The notes: a model not told the origin generated them from the letters alone. 64,000 nucleotides of DNA from Rotaria sp. Silwood1 (GCA_905250075.1 CAJNOP010000203.1:15624-79623), one strand, 5' to 3'; numbered from the stretch's first letter, positions 43,905-57,488 are shown. Numbers and translations are program-made.

Positions 43905-43920
43905 TTATTATAGATTAATA
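43905..43920 (+). promoter_or_regulatory. Candidate trans-splice acceptor of PSMB6
   Basis: A pyrimidine/T-rich tract ends in TTATTATTATAG at 43913, seven nucleotides before the ATG of PSMB6 and about 100 bp after the PSMC2 stop. This looks like a 3' splice site without a local 5' partner. Bdelloids are known to use spliced leaders, so the site may receive one. A conventional upstream non-coding exon is the alternative. Confidence 0.45.
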
Positions 43921-46577
43921 ATGAATATATTTAATCCATTGACATATGATGTAGAAGAAGATAGATTACATGAACGAACGAAATATAGTCAAATGGATAG
44001 ACTTCTTTTACCAACGGAATTTCAACAACAACCAGTATCAACTGGTGTAAGCGGTTTTTTTTCTTCGAACAATGCAATCTGCCGTTTGAGCTCATATTGA
44101 GTCTATAAAGCATGTTTGGGCTGCAGCTTTGAGGATATTCTATGAATCATTGGATTTATGTATGGACGAAATTTTATTTTGAAAACCTGTTTTTTCATTA
44201 AAAACCTAAAGTTGGATTAAAACTCCAGTAAAAAGATCATAAATCGATTCATGAGAACGAACCGTTTTAAACTTCTTTTCGTCTCACCAAGGCGCTCTTG
44301 TAAGTCCAATATGAGCTCAAACTGCAAGTATCCGTTCGAGAAATTTCTTCATACATGAATAAATTGATTGGAATTGATTTTATAGACAACCATTGTTGCT
44401 GTTGAATATGATGGAGGAGTAATTATTGGTGCTGATACACGTACTTCATCTGGGTATGAATTAAATTTCGAAAATTGAATATTAATATTAAGAAAAATTT
44501 TCCTGTTTTTTTTTTTAATAGAGCATTTGTAATGAATCGATTTACAGATAAATTAACACCAATAACTGATCGTATATTTTGTCTTCGATCTGGTAGTGCT
44601 GCTGATACACAAGCTATTGCACAAGTGGTCACATATCAACTTGATTTTCTCTCGTATGTCTTTTACTAAGAAAATTTATAATCATATAAAGAAAAGTACA
44701 CTAAAAGTTACATTTACACAGTAGGAGCTAAAATTATAGGTTCACTCAAGTACACACAAATTTTCTTACTCTGTTAAAATATACTAAGAAGTGCTTATAA
44801 AAAAACAGTAGCTACAATAAACTTGTACTTAGTTAAATTTTTGGATTGTATGGTTTACAGACGACTAGTTCACAAGAAGAATGTTTCTTTTTATTCTGTT
44901 AGAATAATCAGTAGAAAATCTTAAGATATGTAATGAGACATTATCTTGCATGAACAGTCATTTATTACGTTGCAAGTCGAATATGTTTTCAACAAATGAT
45001 AGAGCATCACTAATAATCTGAATATGAGCAGAACTGTTTAACTGATTTTCGTAGAAGGCTAACAAATTCATACGCTGATGCTACTATCATCATTTTACAT
45101 CCGTGTAACAAAACTAAATGGTTTTTAACTTTCGCTCATCGTTTGTCGGATTATGTTTTGCCATTTGATAATACCACTTCAGACGAAAATTATCAACTCC
45201 TGTTTATTTGATCCTTCTTATATAATTGTATTAGTCGATGATCATCTTTTTCAGTGGACAAATGTTTTCGACTGTATCCTTGGGTATTTTTTAATAGTCA
45301 ACTTGCCTTCACCTTTTATGGGCATATTTTTCACCCAGTTCGGAAACACATTGAAGTGTCAAAAGCTCATATTCAGAACTTCTATTCTGGCTTCAAGTTA
45401 ATTTACTGAGAACAAATCTTTGACGAAGACCAAAAACCTGCCTTGTTTCAAACTATAAGAAAGTATTTTTATACATTAGGCTATAGAGCAAAGTTTGCTC
45501 TACAGAATGTTGAATTTATTTCTCTGTTCAGATATTGTTACAAAGGATCAAAATCTATTTACATTCTGAATACCGAAATTTGAACGAAGTGGATTTTGTC
45601 TTTGAAAAATACGACCTCGTGTAAAGAAAATGAAAATTATTTTTACATGTCATTCATATAAGTTATGAATCATAGAGAAAAGCCTATTTTGTTAGTGCAA
45701 ACAACATTGTTGATTTATTTAAGTATTTACTTCTGTCCACTGGTTCATTTTGAATTTCTTCAATTTGGACATCACAGCAATCTCAAGCGTGTTTATAGTT
45801 TTGATCAATGAAGAGTTGAAAATATTTTTCTATCCGCTAGTTTCTTATGATAGCAATAATTAGATATTGTAGATAAATTATATCTTCAAAAAGAGGATAG
45901 TTGACTTCACAAAAATTACATATGGACTTCTTACATATTGTCATAGTAATTGCTAATAGAATTCAAAAATTTGTATGTATAATGTGAACACCTATAATTT
46001 TATCTACTATTGTATAATAAAATATCTTATGTGATTTTTTAGTACAGAAATGAATGAGCCACCACTCGTACGTGTTGCTGCGAATTGTGTTCGTCGTTTA
46101 ATTTATCAATATCGTGATGATTTTGTTGCTGGTATGATTGTTGCTGGATGGGATAAAAAACTTGGTGGACAAGTATGTATCTATTTAACAATATAAAACA
46201 TGTATCTTCTATTATCAAGTATATATTTTATTTTCTCTAGGTTTATTCTTGTCCACTTGGTGGTTTACTTGTTCGACAACCTATTTCACTTGGTGGATCA
46301 GGTAGTACATATATCTGGGGTTATCTTGACAATAATTATCGTCCAAATATGACAAAACAAGAATGTTTTGATTTTGTATTAAAAGGTATAAAGACAAAGA
46401 AGAAAAAGAATGGATTTTATTATATTTTTTTCAATTATTTTAAATTTAGGTATTACATTAGCTATAACACGTGATGGTTCAAGTGGTGGTTGTGCTCGTT
46501 TAGCAATAATTGATCAAAATGGTGTTGAACGTATTGATGTACTCGGAAATGATTTACCAAAAGTTTTCGATCGTTAA
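43921..46577 (+). CDS. PSMB6: 20S proteasome subunit beta type-6 (beta1, caspase-like)
   Basis: Catalytic beta1 subunit, which cuts after acidic residues. Six exons (43921-44046, 44386-44453, 44522-44653, 46043-46172, 46241-46385, 46450-46577) give 242 residues. A 42-residue propeptide ends ...PVSTG, and cleavage before [20 protein letters not shown] exposes the catalytic Thr1. The following motifs match the family: [63 protein letters not shown]. Intron 3 is 1.39 kb, and intron 1 contains a foldback element. The gene follows PSMC2 on the same strand. Confidence 0.96.
44055..44345. repeat. Foldback element in PSMB6 intron 1
   Basis: TTCTTCGAACAATGCAATCT through TTTGAGCTCATATTGAGTC (44060-44103) pairs with TCCAATATGAGCTCAAACTG through CCGTTCGAGAAATTTC (44307-44349). 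The element fills most of the 339-bp intron. The exon borders on either side are intact. Confidence 0.65.
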
Positions 46578-46829
46578 TAGATGCAATCATTTTTGATACA
46601 AACATTAATTCGAACATTTCTTTTTTTTTTCTTCTTGTTGTTATTGTTATTACTATTATTATTATTTAAAAAAAGCAAGAATACAGATTTTTATGACATC
46701 TATATTTTACATGTTTTTGTTATTTGTCAATTCAATAGACCAATATAATGTTGAGACGAATGTTGCGTATCGTTTTGATAAAAGATGGATTTCTTGTCGA
46801 CGATATATACATGCATTAAAAGAAATTAT

Positions 46830-46846
46830 TTTTATAGATTTTATTC
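46830..46846 (+). promoter_or_regulatory. Candidate trans-splice acceptor of DDOST
   Basis: ATTATTTTTATAG ends at 46837, nine nucleotides before the DDOST ATG and about 260 bp after the PSMB6 stop. It has the same layout as the site before PSMB6. It could serve a spliced leader or a local leader exon. Confidence 0.4.
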
Positions 46847-49800
46847 ATGGCTCGTTTGTCCATTATTTGTATTGGATTAATTCTATTTGTCACTGTATGG
46901 TCATCATCTTTAAATATAGAAGGATCATCAAAACGTGTATTAGTACTTCTTGATAATTTGGCTATTCGAGAAACACATTCATTTTATTTTAAACAATTAA
47001 AAGGTAAGAATTACGAATAGATAAATATAGTTCAGTGGGATAAAAGATGAACATGAAGTTCGATACCACATATTGGCAATCACATGATGAATTCGTTTTA
47101 TATAGCTGTTCACATTCTGAATATCGTTGATTGGAATGAATATTTTATCTGACGATTGTCCTAATTGATCTTTTTTTTTCAGATTAGAAATTTGAGCATC
47201 TGTATGTTTATCTGGCAATACGTTTATATCTTTTTATATGCACTAATAGAGTTTGGTGCGTTTTCGGAAGGTTACAAGAATAAAAGTAGTTTGATTCTGA
47301 TTTTGAAAAATACATACTCGATTCCTATTCATAGCTAAATTGATACAGTTTAAATCAATATTTTAATCCGTAAAACAAGACAAGTGAATAAAAAAATACT
47401 GTCATACGTAACAATAAAAGTATTCATATAACGGGTGAGGCAGATTTCATTTTCAAAACATAATTGAAAATTAAAATGCGAAGCGTAGCCATTTAATCTG
47501 CCTCACCTGTTAATTATCGTCAATAAAATTTTCAAAAAACTTTTTTTCGGTTCAATTTAAATATTAAAAATCCGAATCAAGCCTATCTCTAATTCTCAAA
47601 TAGAACATTTAAGTTGTTTCTTAGAATTTATTTATTGTTTATCGAATCATTTCTAAGACGTATAGCTAGTTTTACAGATAAATATCAATAGATCGATTTG
47701 ACCAAACAAAACAATTTACTTTTATCGAGAAATATATACATATAATAGAACATTTGTTTTTCAACTAAAACGAAATGGTGAACTATTGTAAATTGTTCGT
47801 TTTGTGTAGACCGTGGATTTGATCTAACTTTCAAGTCATCAGATGACAGTAATCTTCAAATAGTTAAATATGGTGAATATATTTATGATCATATTATCTT
47901 ATTTGCTCCCGCTACAAAAGGTAATCGAAATTCTAGTTTATATTTTTCGTACGATTAACATTATTATTATTATTATTATGATTTAAAGAATTTGGTGGAC
48001 GTTTGGATGCTGAAGTTTTAACACAATTTGTTGACGCTGGTGGTAATGTTCTTATTGCTGGTAGTCATATAATCGGTAAGATAATTAATGAAAAATTCAT
48101 TTTATTTTATAAATAAATTTAAAGGTGATGCTATACGTGAGTTTGCTGGTGAATGTGGTATTGAATTTGCTGATGATAAAAATGCTGTTATGGATCATCT
48201 TAATTATGATGTTAATGATAACGGACAAGTAAAAAGAAAATATTTTTCTTTTTTATCTAAAACGTATTTTTAAACTTTAGCATACATTAATTATTGCAAG
48301 TCCAGATAATCTTTTATCGTCTGAATTAATCACTGGACAAGCTAAAAAAGCTGGTTTACCATTTCTTTTTCGAGGCATTGGGTAATGAATAAATATTTCT
48401 GTTTGTTTTTTTTTTTTCATAAACAAAAAAACCATTTTATTTTGTCAAGAATGTCATCTGATCTAGAAAATCCATTATTACTTGATGTTTTAACTGGTTC
48501 ATCAAGTTCATATACAGCTAATCCTGATGAAAAAACATTAACTGAAGTAATGAATTAATTCAGAGTTTTTTTTTTTGTTTTTGAAAATGAATTGATGTTT
48601 TATTTCTAGTATCCAACAACAGTTGGTAAACGAACATTATTAATATCTGTACTTCAAGCTCGTAATAATGCTCGTGTTGGTTTTGTTGGTTCATTGGATT
48701 TTTTTAGCAATGATCTTTTTCAAAGTTCAATACAATCAAATGATGGAAAAAAGTAAATAAAAATAGTATTGAATTTGAATAGAACTAGGATAAATAAGGC
48801 AACTTTTCTACCTTAAACTAAATTGAGATTTTTTTAAATCGATTTTTATTAAGACATGTTGTCTGATGATATTCTGTTGAAACGTACATTCATTGATAGA
48901 GTCAAGTGTGCTGACTATAAGTAACAGTAGTTATTACGATTCACATCTCATTTTTCGACTGATTATTTTAACATAATGAAAAAAGATTCGTAATAACTAA
49001 AATAACGTAGAGTACTAGTACATGAAATATAAAAGTTCGTTAGCAAAATTAACTGTTGTAAGAATTCGAGGTATCAGTCTGAGATCTGCTTTTCTTTATC
49101 TCGATTGAAAATCAAGAGTTTTGAAACCTTATCATAGAAAATTAGAAGCAATTTGAAATCGAAAATCGTTACGTCATTTTTTATGCTCTCTTCAATGATG
49201 CTTCATGGTTTTTGAGCGTTCTCTGCATGTATTTTTATGATGAACTGTGTAGATGATATAACCTGATCGAAATGAATAATGAAGTCCAAAAATTTTAAAA
49301 TTACTTCATATTCGAGTAAAGTACGTTGTTATAGTCGTTACAGATCTATGTTTATGATATTCAGCAAAAACTAACATATAGGATATCATAAGACAACTTG
49401 TCTTATTGCAAATCGATAAAAAGGAGTCAGACAGAAAAATTGTTCCATTTTAGATCAGCTAAATCTGGTAATGAAGAACTAGCTATTGCATTAACTGATT
49501 GGGTATTTAAACAACGTGGTGTTTTACGTGCAAGAAATATTCGTCATTATTTGAAAAAAGAAAAAACGACACCAAGTTATTATACAATTAAAAATGACAT
49601 CGTAAATAGAAAGACAAAAAACAATAGAAGAGACTTTATTGTATTTGTTTTCTTAAGGTATTTAATGTACAATTTGATGAATTTGTTCATGGTAAATGGA
49701 TGCCATTTAATGGAACTGATGTTCAATTAGAATTTGTTCGTATTGATCCATTTGTTCGAACAACTATGACAAATAAAGGTATGAATATTTATAAATCTGC

Positions 49801-51073
49801 TTTGGTTAATAATAAAACATTTTAAATTTAGGTGGTCAACTTGAAGCCCAATTTCGTGTTCCAGATACTTATGGAATCTATAAATTTATTATTGATTATA
49901 ATCGTATTGGTTATACACATTTATTTTCAGCAACACAGGTAGCTTTACAAGATCTATTTGCTCGAGCTATTTTAAATAGACATCTCAAGTAGTATTTTAT
50001 GAGCTAGTGTGATTAACAAATGAGAAGATAAGGAAGCTAATGTTTAGTTATTGCGATCTCAATATCTCTTACAAAGAAATATTCAGGAATTTTGAGTTCA
50101 TGACGATTTTTACTCAACTTCTCGAAATTTATCTATCTGAAGGTTTTTGATTTTTCTGATGAGCTGTTTTTCAGAAATTCGCGAAGGAGCTTCTTAAGTT
50201 AATATACTGCCAATATCTTCCTGAGACAATCATGGGGAGCATAGAACATTGGAAAGAATCAATCGATGTGATAAAATTACAAGACAAGAAATGTAGAATA
50301 GTTCATGTCATTAGTTTTACTAAAGTTTCATTCACTGATAGTTACTGTGTCATCTAAGATTTTCCTTCTGGATGGCTATCATTTTCGCTACCCTCGCATT
50401 TTATAGAACAATAATGCTGCAGCATGCCAAAATTATTTGAATGTCAGAAATTCGTCAAAATATAGAGAGCAGGAGATTTCTTTACGCATAATAAACTCTG
50501 GCAATTAAAGTGCCTTTCCTACGAAGCTATACAGTCCCAACTGAAGAGCAGTGTTTCATTCAGGCTTCTCTTTTAGAGGCCAAATTTGATCTTAGGAGAA
50601 ACATTACGCTGCGTAAAACACTTCGTAAATGCTAAGATTTCTAAAGATCGATCGTTATAGATATTTTCTAGTTTCGTTTAAAAAATCATTTATTTATCTA
50701 GATTAGTTTATTCATCAATCAATTGACTAAGCGATAATATATTCCAAGTAGATAATGGACTGATCTTAGACTGACGAGGTTATACCAAATGTTGCCTTGA
50801 GTATAGCGCTTAAAATTAGTACATTTCAATTTTATCTGAGTTTATGGGAAAATCAAGCATAAACATATAACCATGTTCTTATTTAAGCAACCATTGTCTA
50901 CTTATCATTTCTAGGTCTCCGTTCATCCTTTACGTCATACAGAATACGAACGATTTATAACATCAGCATATCCATATTATATTTCATCATTTTCAATGAT
51001 GGTTGGCGCTTTTCTTCTCAGTTTTATTGTACTTTATCATCGTGATGAAATGCCAAAAACAAAAGCTGAATAA
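46847..51073 (+). CDS. DDOST: Oligosaccharyltransferase 48-kDa subunit (OST48)
   Basis: Essential subunit of the ER complex that transfers glycans to Asn residues of nascent proteins. Eleven exons (46847-47003, 47810-47920, 47989-48075, 48125-48228, 48281-48381, 48450-48546, 48610-48752, 49454-49601, 49658-49778, 49832-49938, 50915-51073) give 444 residues. An N-terminal signal peptide ([20 protein letters not shown]) precedes the lumenal part: [115 protein letters not shown]. One C-terminal membrane span ([19 protein letters not shown]) and a short cytosolic tail DEMPKTKAE follow. Introns 1, 7 and 10 are 700-980 bp; the rest are about 50-80 bp. Confidence 0.97.
47429..47512. repeat. 84-bp palindromic mini-element in DDOST intron 1
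   Basis: Begins TAACGGGTGAGGCAGATT; its end in reverse complement is TAACAGGTGAGGCAGATT. A second inner pair (TTTTCAA...TTGAAAA) lies within. The 18-bp ends with one mismatch suggest a minimal non-autonomous element. No clear target duplication. Confidence 0.6.
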
Positions 51074-54000
51074 ATGCAAAATAAAATCAATAGACAATAA
51101 AAACAAAACATTTTATTCATTCCTCATAGGCGAATACTTATTATTTTCATCATCATTGTTGTTATGTTATCATCTTTGTTCATTTTCATTACCTTGCCGA
51201 TCTTTTTTCTTTTCTTTTTTTATAATGACTCTTGTTTCTTTTCTGTAGACTCTAGAATATCTGATTTTGTTCATTGAAAAAGGGATATTTATCATGTTTG
51301 TTTTTGTTTTGTTATTTAAAAGAAAGCAAGAAAATAAACAAATCTTTCTCTAATAAAATCGTCAATGAAAATTCTTCTTCTCTATGAATGTCTAGAAACA
51401 AGAGATTGACTCAGATCGTTTCATAGTTTGTTCTTCAGAAGATTATATGTGAGCAATAATACCGATAAGCTATGATTGGGTTGATGCGATAGTCACAACA
51501 AGTATGTCTTCATTGGTTTGAAGATATTTTCTCAAAATCATTAGCTATGGTTGGTCATATAACTATTAACTACAATCTTATTTAGTGTCCTACAATTGGG
51601 TCAGGATACTCAAAAACTGGTCTAGAGTATGAATCTGAGTGCCAGACATGAAAACACAATGTTCATTCTGATTCCGAGTATAATTTCGTACGCGAACGTG
51701 AGCCCTTACTACTTTAAAAAAATTCACTTGTCGTGAGAATGATCGAGATCAAGATAAATGCAGGCAACAACAGCTCGTGATCTAATCTCATAAACAACAA
51801 AAATTTTTGAAATCTGTCATCATCCCCTATTCAACAAATAAGATGTTTTCGAAGAAAATCGAAAATCTTGTTCGATTGCACAGCCCAGAATTCTTGAAGG
51901 AGATTCACCGTGACCGATAGCTTTTTTCTATTTGAAAGAGCATGCCAAGACGTAGGGCATGACAGAGTTTAGTCTATAGAATGAAGGCCTACGGAGAACT
52001 TCGGTTTGCCTAATGAGCTATTTCTGACTCTTATTTGTTGAATATTTCCTGAGAACATTATTGGAGAGAGCTGAAAGTTTCGCGCAATTTTAATGTTTTT
52101 AACCCAAGATCGGTTTTTCAGAGAGAATCTTAAAAGATGAGCGTAGAAATTGAAATTCAACTCTATAGTTGTATTCAAATTAGCATCGATTTTATTTATG
52201 AAGATATCGAATATGAACAACAAAGAAGCAACCAATCAATATTAGACCCTATGAATTATTTTCATACCCAATGATTCAAAACAGATGATGATTAGTATGA
52301 ATATATATACAACAAGTATAAACAACATCTTAGAGGCGATTGGTTAATTAAAAGAGATATTGTATCAATCAATGGAATATATTTGCTACTGAACCAAGAA
52401 TACCTTAAGAATTATGGACTCTATCTTAGCAATGAGCTAAGTCAACAAAAAACTATAATCGGCATTTCCAATCATTCTTCAAAAAGATATTAAATAGCAG
52501 CTAGTGATTTGCAATTCATTTCGCAAGCCAACTTAAATAAATATGAAAAATCAAGCATAGTCGACATTTAATCAATTCAACAAAATCATTTGATTTTTGG
52601 TGTATAGAAATGAATAATGGTTCAGATTGGAAAAATCAAAATGAAACTGTCCAGGATTTTTAAAGAACTACATATATGAACACATTGTTAGTATGACTAT
52701 TTGTTTACAATATTACAAAATACCAGTGGCAGCAGCCATAGTTTCGGGTGTTGAGAAAAGAAGAAGAGGTACACCAGCTCAGGCTAAACTCGCTTTAAAA
52801 GTGCAATAATTTCATTTTCACTTTTCTTATTTGCTCTTTGCATTACTATTAAATATTCTTTTGAATTTTTTTCGTTTATTCAAATTTATTTTTCTCACAC
52901 TATTGTACTTGTTACGGTTACAACTTATTTTTCTACTGATAAGATCTCTATTTTATGCTGATCAACTTTGTATTTGTTACTGAAATAAATTGTCATTTTT
53001 ACTACTGTCTATATCTAATTAACTGATCATTTTTATCTATCTCGCTGATCAAAGATTTTGTTACCATATAAAAACATAGTCATGATTCAGATATCTCTAA
53101 GCAATAACCTAACAATGCATTACAAAAAAAAACACAACACTTTATTTTTCTAAAGTTTCGTTTCGTGAATACATTGTACTGTTAAAATTATCGGAAACAT
53201 GATTTTTGAATTTACAGATCCTGAATATTTTTTAAAATTCAATTCAAGTTATTAGTTGAATTGGTCTTGTTCTTAAATAGCTTACCCAGATGTCGAACAA
53301 GGGAAAACGCTTATAGTTAATAAAGCCACCAGAAATTGACCTGTCGCACGAACATATATTTATAATTTTTTTTTTATCAAAACTATGTCACAACAGTGTC
53401 TGGTGCATAACGCAAAAGATGCACATCATATGCATGTCAAATATTAACTAGTTATATATTCAAGTCTTTAACGAGTTTAATATAATAACTTCACAGCCAA
53501 TTTGAGCGCCGAGAATTATGCCCTGAAGAAAACCAATAAAGTTTAAAATGGCGTTTTCTCACATCGACACAAAGAGTATATGCGTCACTTAAGATAACAA
53601 ACGCTCATACATTTGTAATCTTAATAACTGCATACAACATACTTCTTGTGAGTATTTTCAACTGATCGTTACACTTATTAATTAGAGAAAAATCGGATTA
53701 CGATTTGTTCATCATTCTTCAGTCGAACTCTTATCAATCAGAGTCTATATCGGATATTCATATCATCCGTTTTTACCGATTACATAAACTAAGCCTCACC
53801 TACAGTATCGAACACTAACGAAAGCATCCCAAAATTAAAACTCCACTTCACTGTTCATTGTGCGATGGATTTTCAACAAAAGTTCACCCGTATGATATAA
53901 TCATGCACATTGACAATGTGCACTATCTCTTTTCCTTAAAATCTCATTGCAACGTCACCTAAAAAATAACTCTCATAGCTTCATGTATCCACTGTAAGAA

Positions 54001-54119
54001 AAGTAACGCGATATCATCCTTATCCATCACATTACATTGAAAATCAGAAGACTCTATTGTTCTATTCAAACACGAAAAGTATAGTCACATATTCAAGAAA
54101 GAAACTTAAATATTGATGT
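51074..54119. other. 3-kb intergenic region, no gene recognised
   Basis: 3' region of DDOST followed by AT-rich sequence. Short open frames (51003-51248, 51969-52235) lack domains. A basic peptide-like stretch (GVEKRRRGTPAQAKLALKVQ) ends in a stop at about 52810 and may be an exon relic. Nothing else is supported. Confidence 0.4.
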
Positions 54120-55773
54120 TCACGATTCCGTTCGCCGTTGGTTTTGCCCAATTAGTTCATTCAGACGCTTGTGAAGCTCGTGTCTGATTCGATAGAACAG
54201 ATGAACTGGTGCGGTTAGTGCCTGTATGAAAAAATGCCGATGTGAATATGAGACAGATGAATCGAGAATGAGAGTCACCGTGTTATTTCGTAATCCGTTA
54301 GCCATATGTTGTGCTTCGTTATCTCCGATTTGATTAGTGAAGACATGTACTGGGGTGAGTGTCTGAGCGAAAAGTTTAGATAGGTATACAAGAGAGGTGA
54401 AGACGGAATGAAAATCACCGTGTTATTTCGTGATGGCTTAGCAACACATTGTGTTCCATTACGTTCGATTTGATTGCCTAAGAGTCCTAGTGTGGTGAGT
54501 GTCTGTGTGAAAAGTGCAGATGGGTATATGAGAGAGATAAATAAAGAATAAAGGTCACTGTGTTATTTCGTAATGCATCAGCTAGATATTGTATTCCGAA
54601 ACTTCCGATATGATTCCAGGAGATATCTAATGTAGTGAGTGTCTGTGTGAAAAATCACAAATGAAGTGAGTATATAAGAAAGATGAAAAGGAATAAGGGT
54701 CACCATGTTATTTCGTAATGCGTCAGCGAAATATTGTGCTCCATTGTCTTTGACTTGATTAGTGGAAAGATTGAGTGTAGTAAGTGTCTATGTAACAAGT
54801 GCCGATGAGTATATGAGAGAAATGAAGACAGAATGAGGATCACAGTGTTCTTTTGTAATGCACCTGCTAGATGTTGTGCACCGAGACCTCCGATAACATT
54901 GCGTTCAAGATCTAGCGTGGTGAGTGCCTGTGTGGAAAAAGTGCATATGAGTGCATGAGAGAGATGAAGAAGAAATAAGGGTCACCATGTTATTTCGTAA
55001 TGCGTCAGCGAGATGTCGTGCTCCACTGTTCCCGATGTGATTAGTAGAGAGAGTGAGTGTAGCTAGTGTCTATGTGAAAAGTGAAGATAGGTATATCGGA
55101 GATGGGAACACGAAATGAGTATCACCGTGTTATTTCGTAGTGCATAAGCCAGATGCTGTGCTCCAGAATTTTCGATTCCAGTGTTTCCAAGATCAAGCGT
55201 GGTGAGTGTCTGTATAAAAAAGTGTAGATTGGTATATGAAAGAGGTGAAGAGAAAATAGGGATCACTGTGTTATATCGTAATGCATCAGCCAGGTGTTGT
55301 GCACCATTGTGTCCGATTTCATTGATCTGGATATCTAGTGTGATGAGTGTCTTTGTAAAAAAATAGCAAATAGAAATATGAGAGAGATGAAGAGAGAATG
55401 AGAGACACCGTGTTTTCTCGTAGTGCACAAGCCAGATGTTGTGCTCCGAGAGTTCGGATTCGATCGTTTCTGAGACTGAGTGTTGTTAATGCCTGTGTGA
55501 AAAAGGTACAGAAAGGTATATGTGCGAGATGAACAGAGAACGGGGTTCACCGTGTTATGTCGTAATGCATTAGTTAGATGTTCTGCTCCTTCGTCATTGA
55601 TTGAATTGTGTCCGAGATACAGTTTGATTAGTGTCTATGTGAAAAAATGGACATAGTTTTATGAGAGTGGCAAAGAGAATGAGGATCACCGTGTTATTTT
55701 GTAATGCATTGGCAAGATGTTGTGCTCCCTTATCTTCGATTTGAATACGTTCGAGATTAAGTGTGATGAGCGT
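54120..55773 (-). CDS. Leucine-rich-repeat array protein (ribonuclease-inhibitor type), 5' end not fixed
   Basis: Eleven 84-nt exons, each coding exactly one 28-residue LRR and separated by introns of about 55-60 bp, repeat with a period of about 141 bp; a twelfth exon (54120 to about 54225) ends the frame with HLFYRIRHELHKRLNELIGQ and a stop at 54120. The consensus is TLTTLDLxxNxIGxxGAQHLAxALRNNT, as in ribonuclease inhibitor and NLRC3-like LRRs. Every unit starts after CAG and ends ACG before GTGA, in phase 0. The first unit visible is 55690-55773 (ends GAQHLANALQNNT). No start codon or N-terminal domain lies directly upstream. The F-box exon at 57489-58637 is on the same strand, also ends in phase 0 with a good donor, and could be the missing 5' part. 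A scaffold for protein binding is likely. Confidence 0.8.
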
Positions 55774-55927
55774 CTGTGTGAGACAGTAGAGATTGTGCTA
55801 TTGTACGGTGAAAAATCGAACGATAAATTAACTAAATTCCTACTGATCAGTATGTGAACTAAGAAAACATAGGGTTTGTGTGACTAAAAAGGAAGTATCC
55901 AGAGTGTCCTAAAAGTTCTTGCGAAAA
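55774..55927. other. Short spacer upstream of the LRR array
   Basis: Non-coding on the minus strand, ending in a CTCACACAG acceptor for the first LRR exon. It would be the 3' end of a long intron if the F-box exon belongs to the same gene. Confidence 0.35.
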
Positions 55928-55979
55928 GGATGTGGATGTGGGTAAGACTAAAAGAAGAAGAACATACACATTCACACCC
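55928..55979. repeat. Telomere-like foldback repeat
   Basis: GATGTGGATGTGGGTAAGAC, then TAAAAGAAGAAGAACATA, then CACATTCACACCC. In reverse complement the loop reads TGTTCTTCTTCTTTTAGTCT, close to TATTCTTCTTCTGCTAGACG of the copy at 61218, so the copies share loop as well as arms. Confidence 0.75.
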
Positions 55980-56294
55980 GAAATAATACTAGTTGTAGGG
56001 AATATTTTTGACAATTGAATATACCACTAGCAACGATTTATTTTCCAATATCCCTTGATCAATATTTTCTGCCACGCTCGTATCTTCTTAAATGATGATC
56101 AATTTTTTGTCGATCTCGTAGAGTAGTACGGATATGATTCGAAAAAATGCATGAGAACTGTCGCTAAATAAACCTTTACAGTATCATCAGATATCAGTAC
56201 TAGATGGGTTTTAATACGAAAAAAAGAGATGTATCGAGGGCAGAAAAATAGCCTTATCAGTCTTTGCTCGTCTAGATAAAATATGGTATTTTAA

Positions 56295-57223
56295 GCCTCT
56301 ACCCTCCCCCCCCTCCCCCCCTCAGAAACGATTTTCCCCTTTGAACGGTCCTTTCGTGCTGAAATTTTCAGGGATGAGTAATACTGGAAAGATACGCTTC
56401 TGGTAAAAATTTCAGCTCGATTGTTGGTACTAGACCGGATTTCTAGCTGATTCATGGGTCATTTTTGGCCTTCAGGAGAATCAATATAACTTCGTCGTAA
56501 TACGAGATAGAGAGCTTGGACTGGTTTCAAATTAAAGTCCATGTCAGTACACAACTTTTATCTGAACAGAATCTTTATATTTCATCTTGTTCATTTTTTA
56601 TGAGCATTTTAGTAGAATGGTCTTAAAATCAGCATAAAAAATGGTGGTCCCACGACAGTAAATTCCACTTTTCTCAGCCCAGGAACCAACTATAAAAAAT
56701 CCGTTCGGACAAAAGTTTACTCTCATTTGAGACCTTTAAAGCAAAAACAAAATATTGATAATAGCTCGAAACAGAAGGGAGGAGTTCCAATTTTCCTGAT
56801 TGAAAACTATGTTCTGAGAAAAACTCTAAAGAAGTTTTAGAAATGGATTTTTTCATTTCAATTCAAAAAAGTCATATTAAAATGGCAAACTTCCAATATA
56901 ATTCCTTGGACATTTTTAAAGCGCGTAACAGATGCAGTAAGTTAACGCCATCTGACATGCTGATTAATATAAAAAAGTTCTATTCAATGATAATTCAAGT
57001 ACCAACGCAGTTTTCCGAAAACTAAAAAACTTTTAAAAAACCATGAAAATTTCTCAGAAAACATGGTAGTGAAGTCAACATTTGATTCGATAAGTCTTTG
57101 AAAATTTGGTCATTTTCCAAAAACCTATATACATTCTGAAAGAGAGAGCTTCGCTGCATCTTCCTATGGTAAAAACTCAATTTCGACATTTTTTGAAAAA
57201 GTTCGATTTTCTAAGGGGGCCCG
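56295..57223. mobile_element. TTAA-flanked foldback element with poly-C/poly-G tips, copy 1
   Basis: The 929-bp element is bordered by TTAA on both sides (56291-56294, 57224-57227). The left end begins GCCTCTACCCTCCCCCCC followed by CTCAGAAACGATTTTC. The right end is GAAAAAGTTCGATTTTCTAA followed by GGGGGCCCG, giving inverted termini. It shares ends and internal words (GCTGAAATTTTCAG, TCTGAAAGAG) with the element at 61652. No transposase frame was seen. TTAA duplication is the hallmark of piggyBac-like elements. Confidence 0.65.
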
Positions 57224-57488
57224 TTAAATTAACATCAAGTATCTGGTTCTCTTCTTCGAAGATCAAGCAAATAGCTAATTTCTTTCGTTCTTGGTCTGAT
57301 ACAAAAGAACAGTCATTTATATTCAACATTTATGCTTTAACAACATTGAAAACATGTTCTGAAGTAGTGGTAGTCGAAAATCTCGCTCTTGAGTGTGGTT
57401 ATAGCGAAAATCGCACTCGAGAAAGTCCATACTTACCCAACTCTAATACAACAAACAGTTCTGGTTTCAAACAGATTTTGTTACATAC

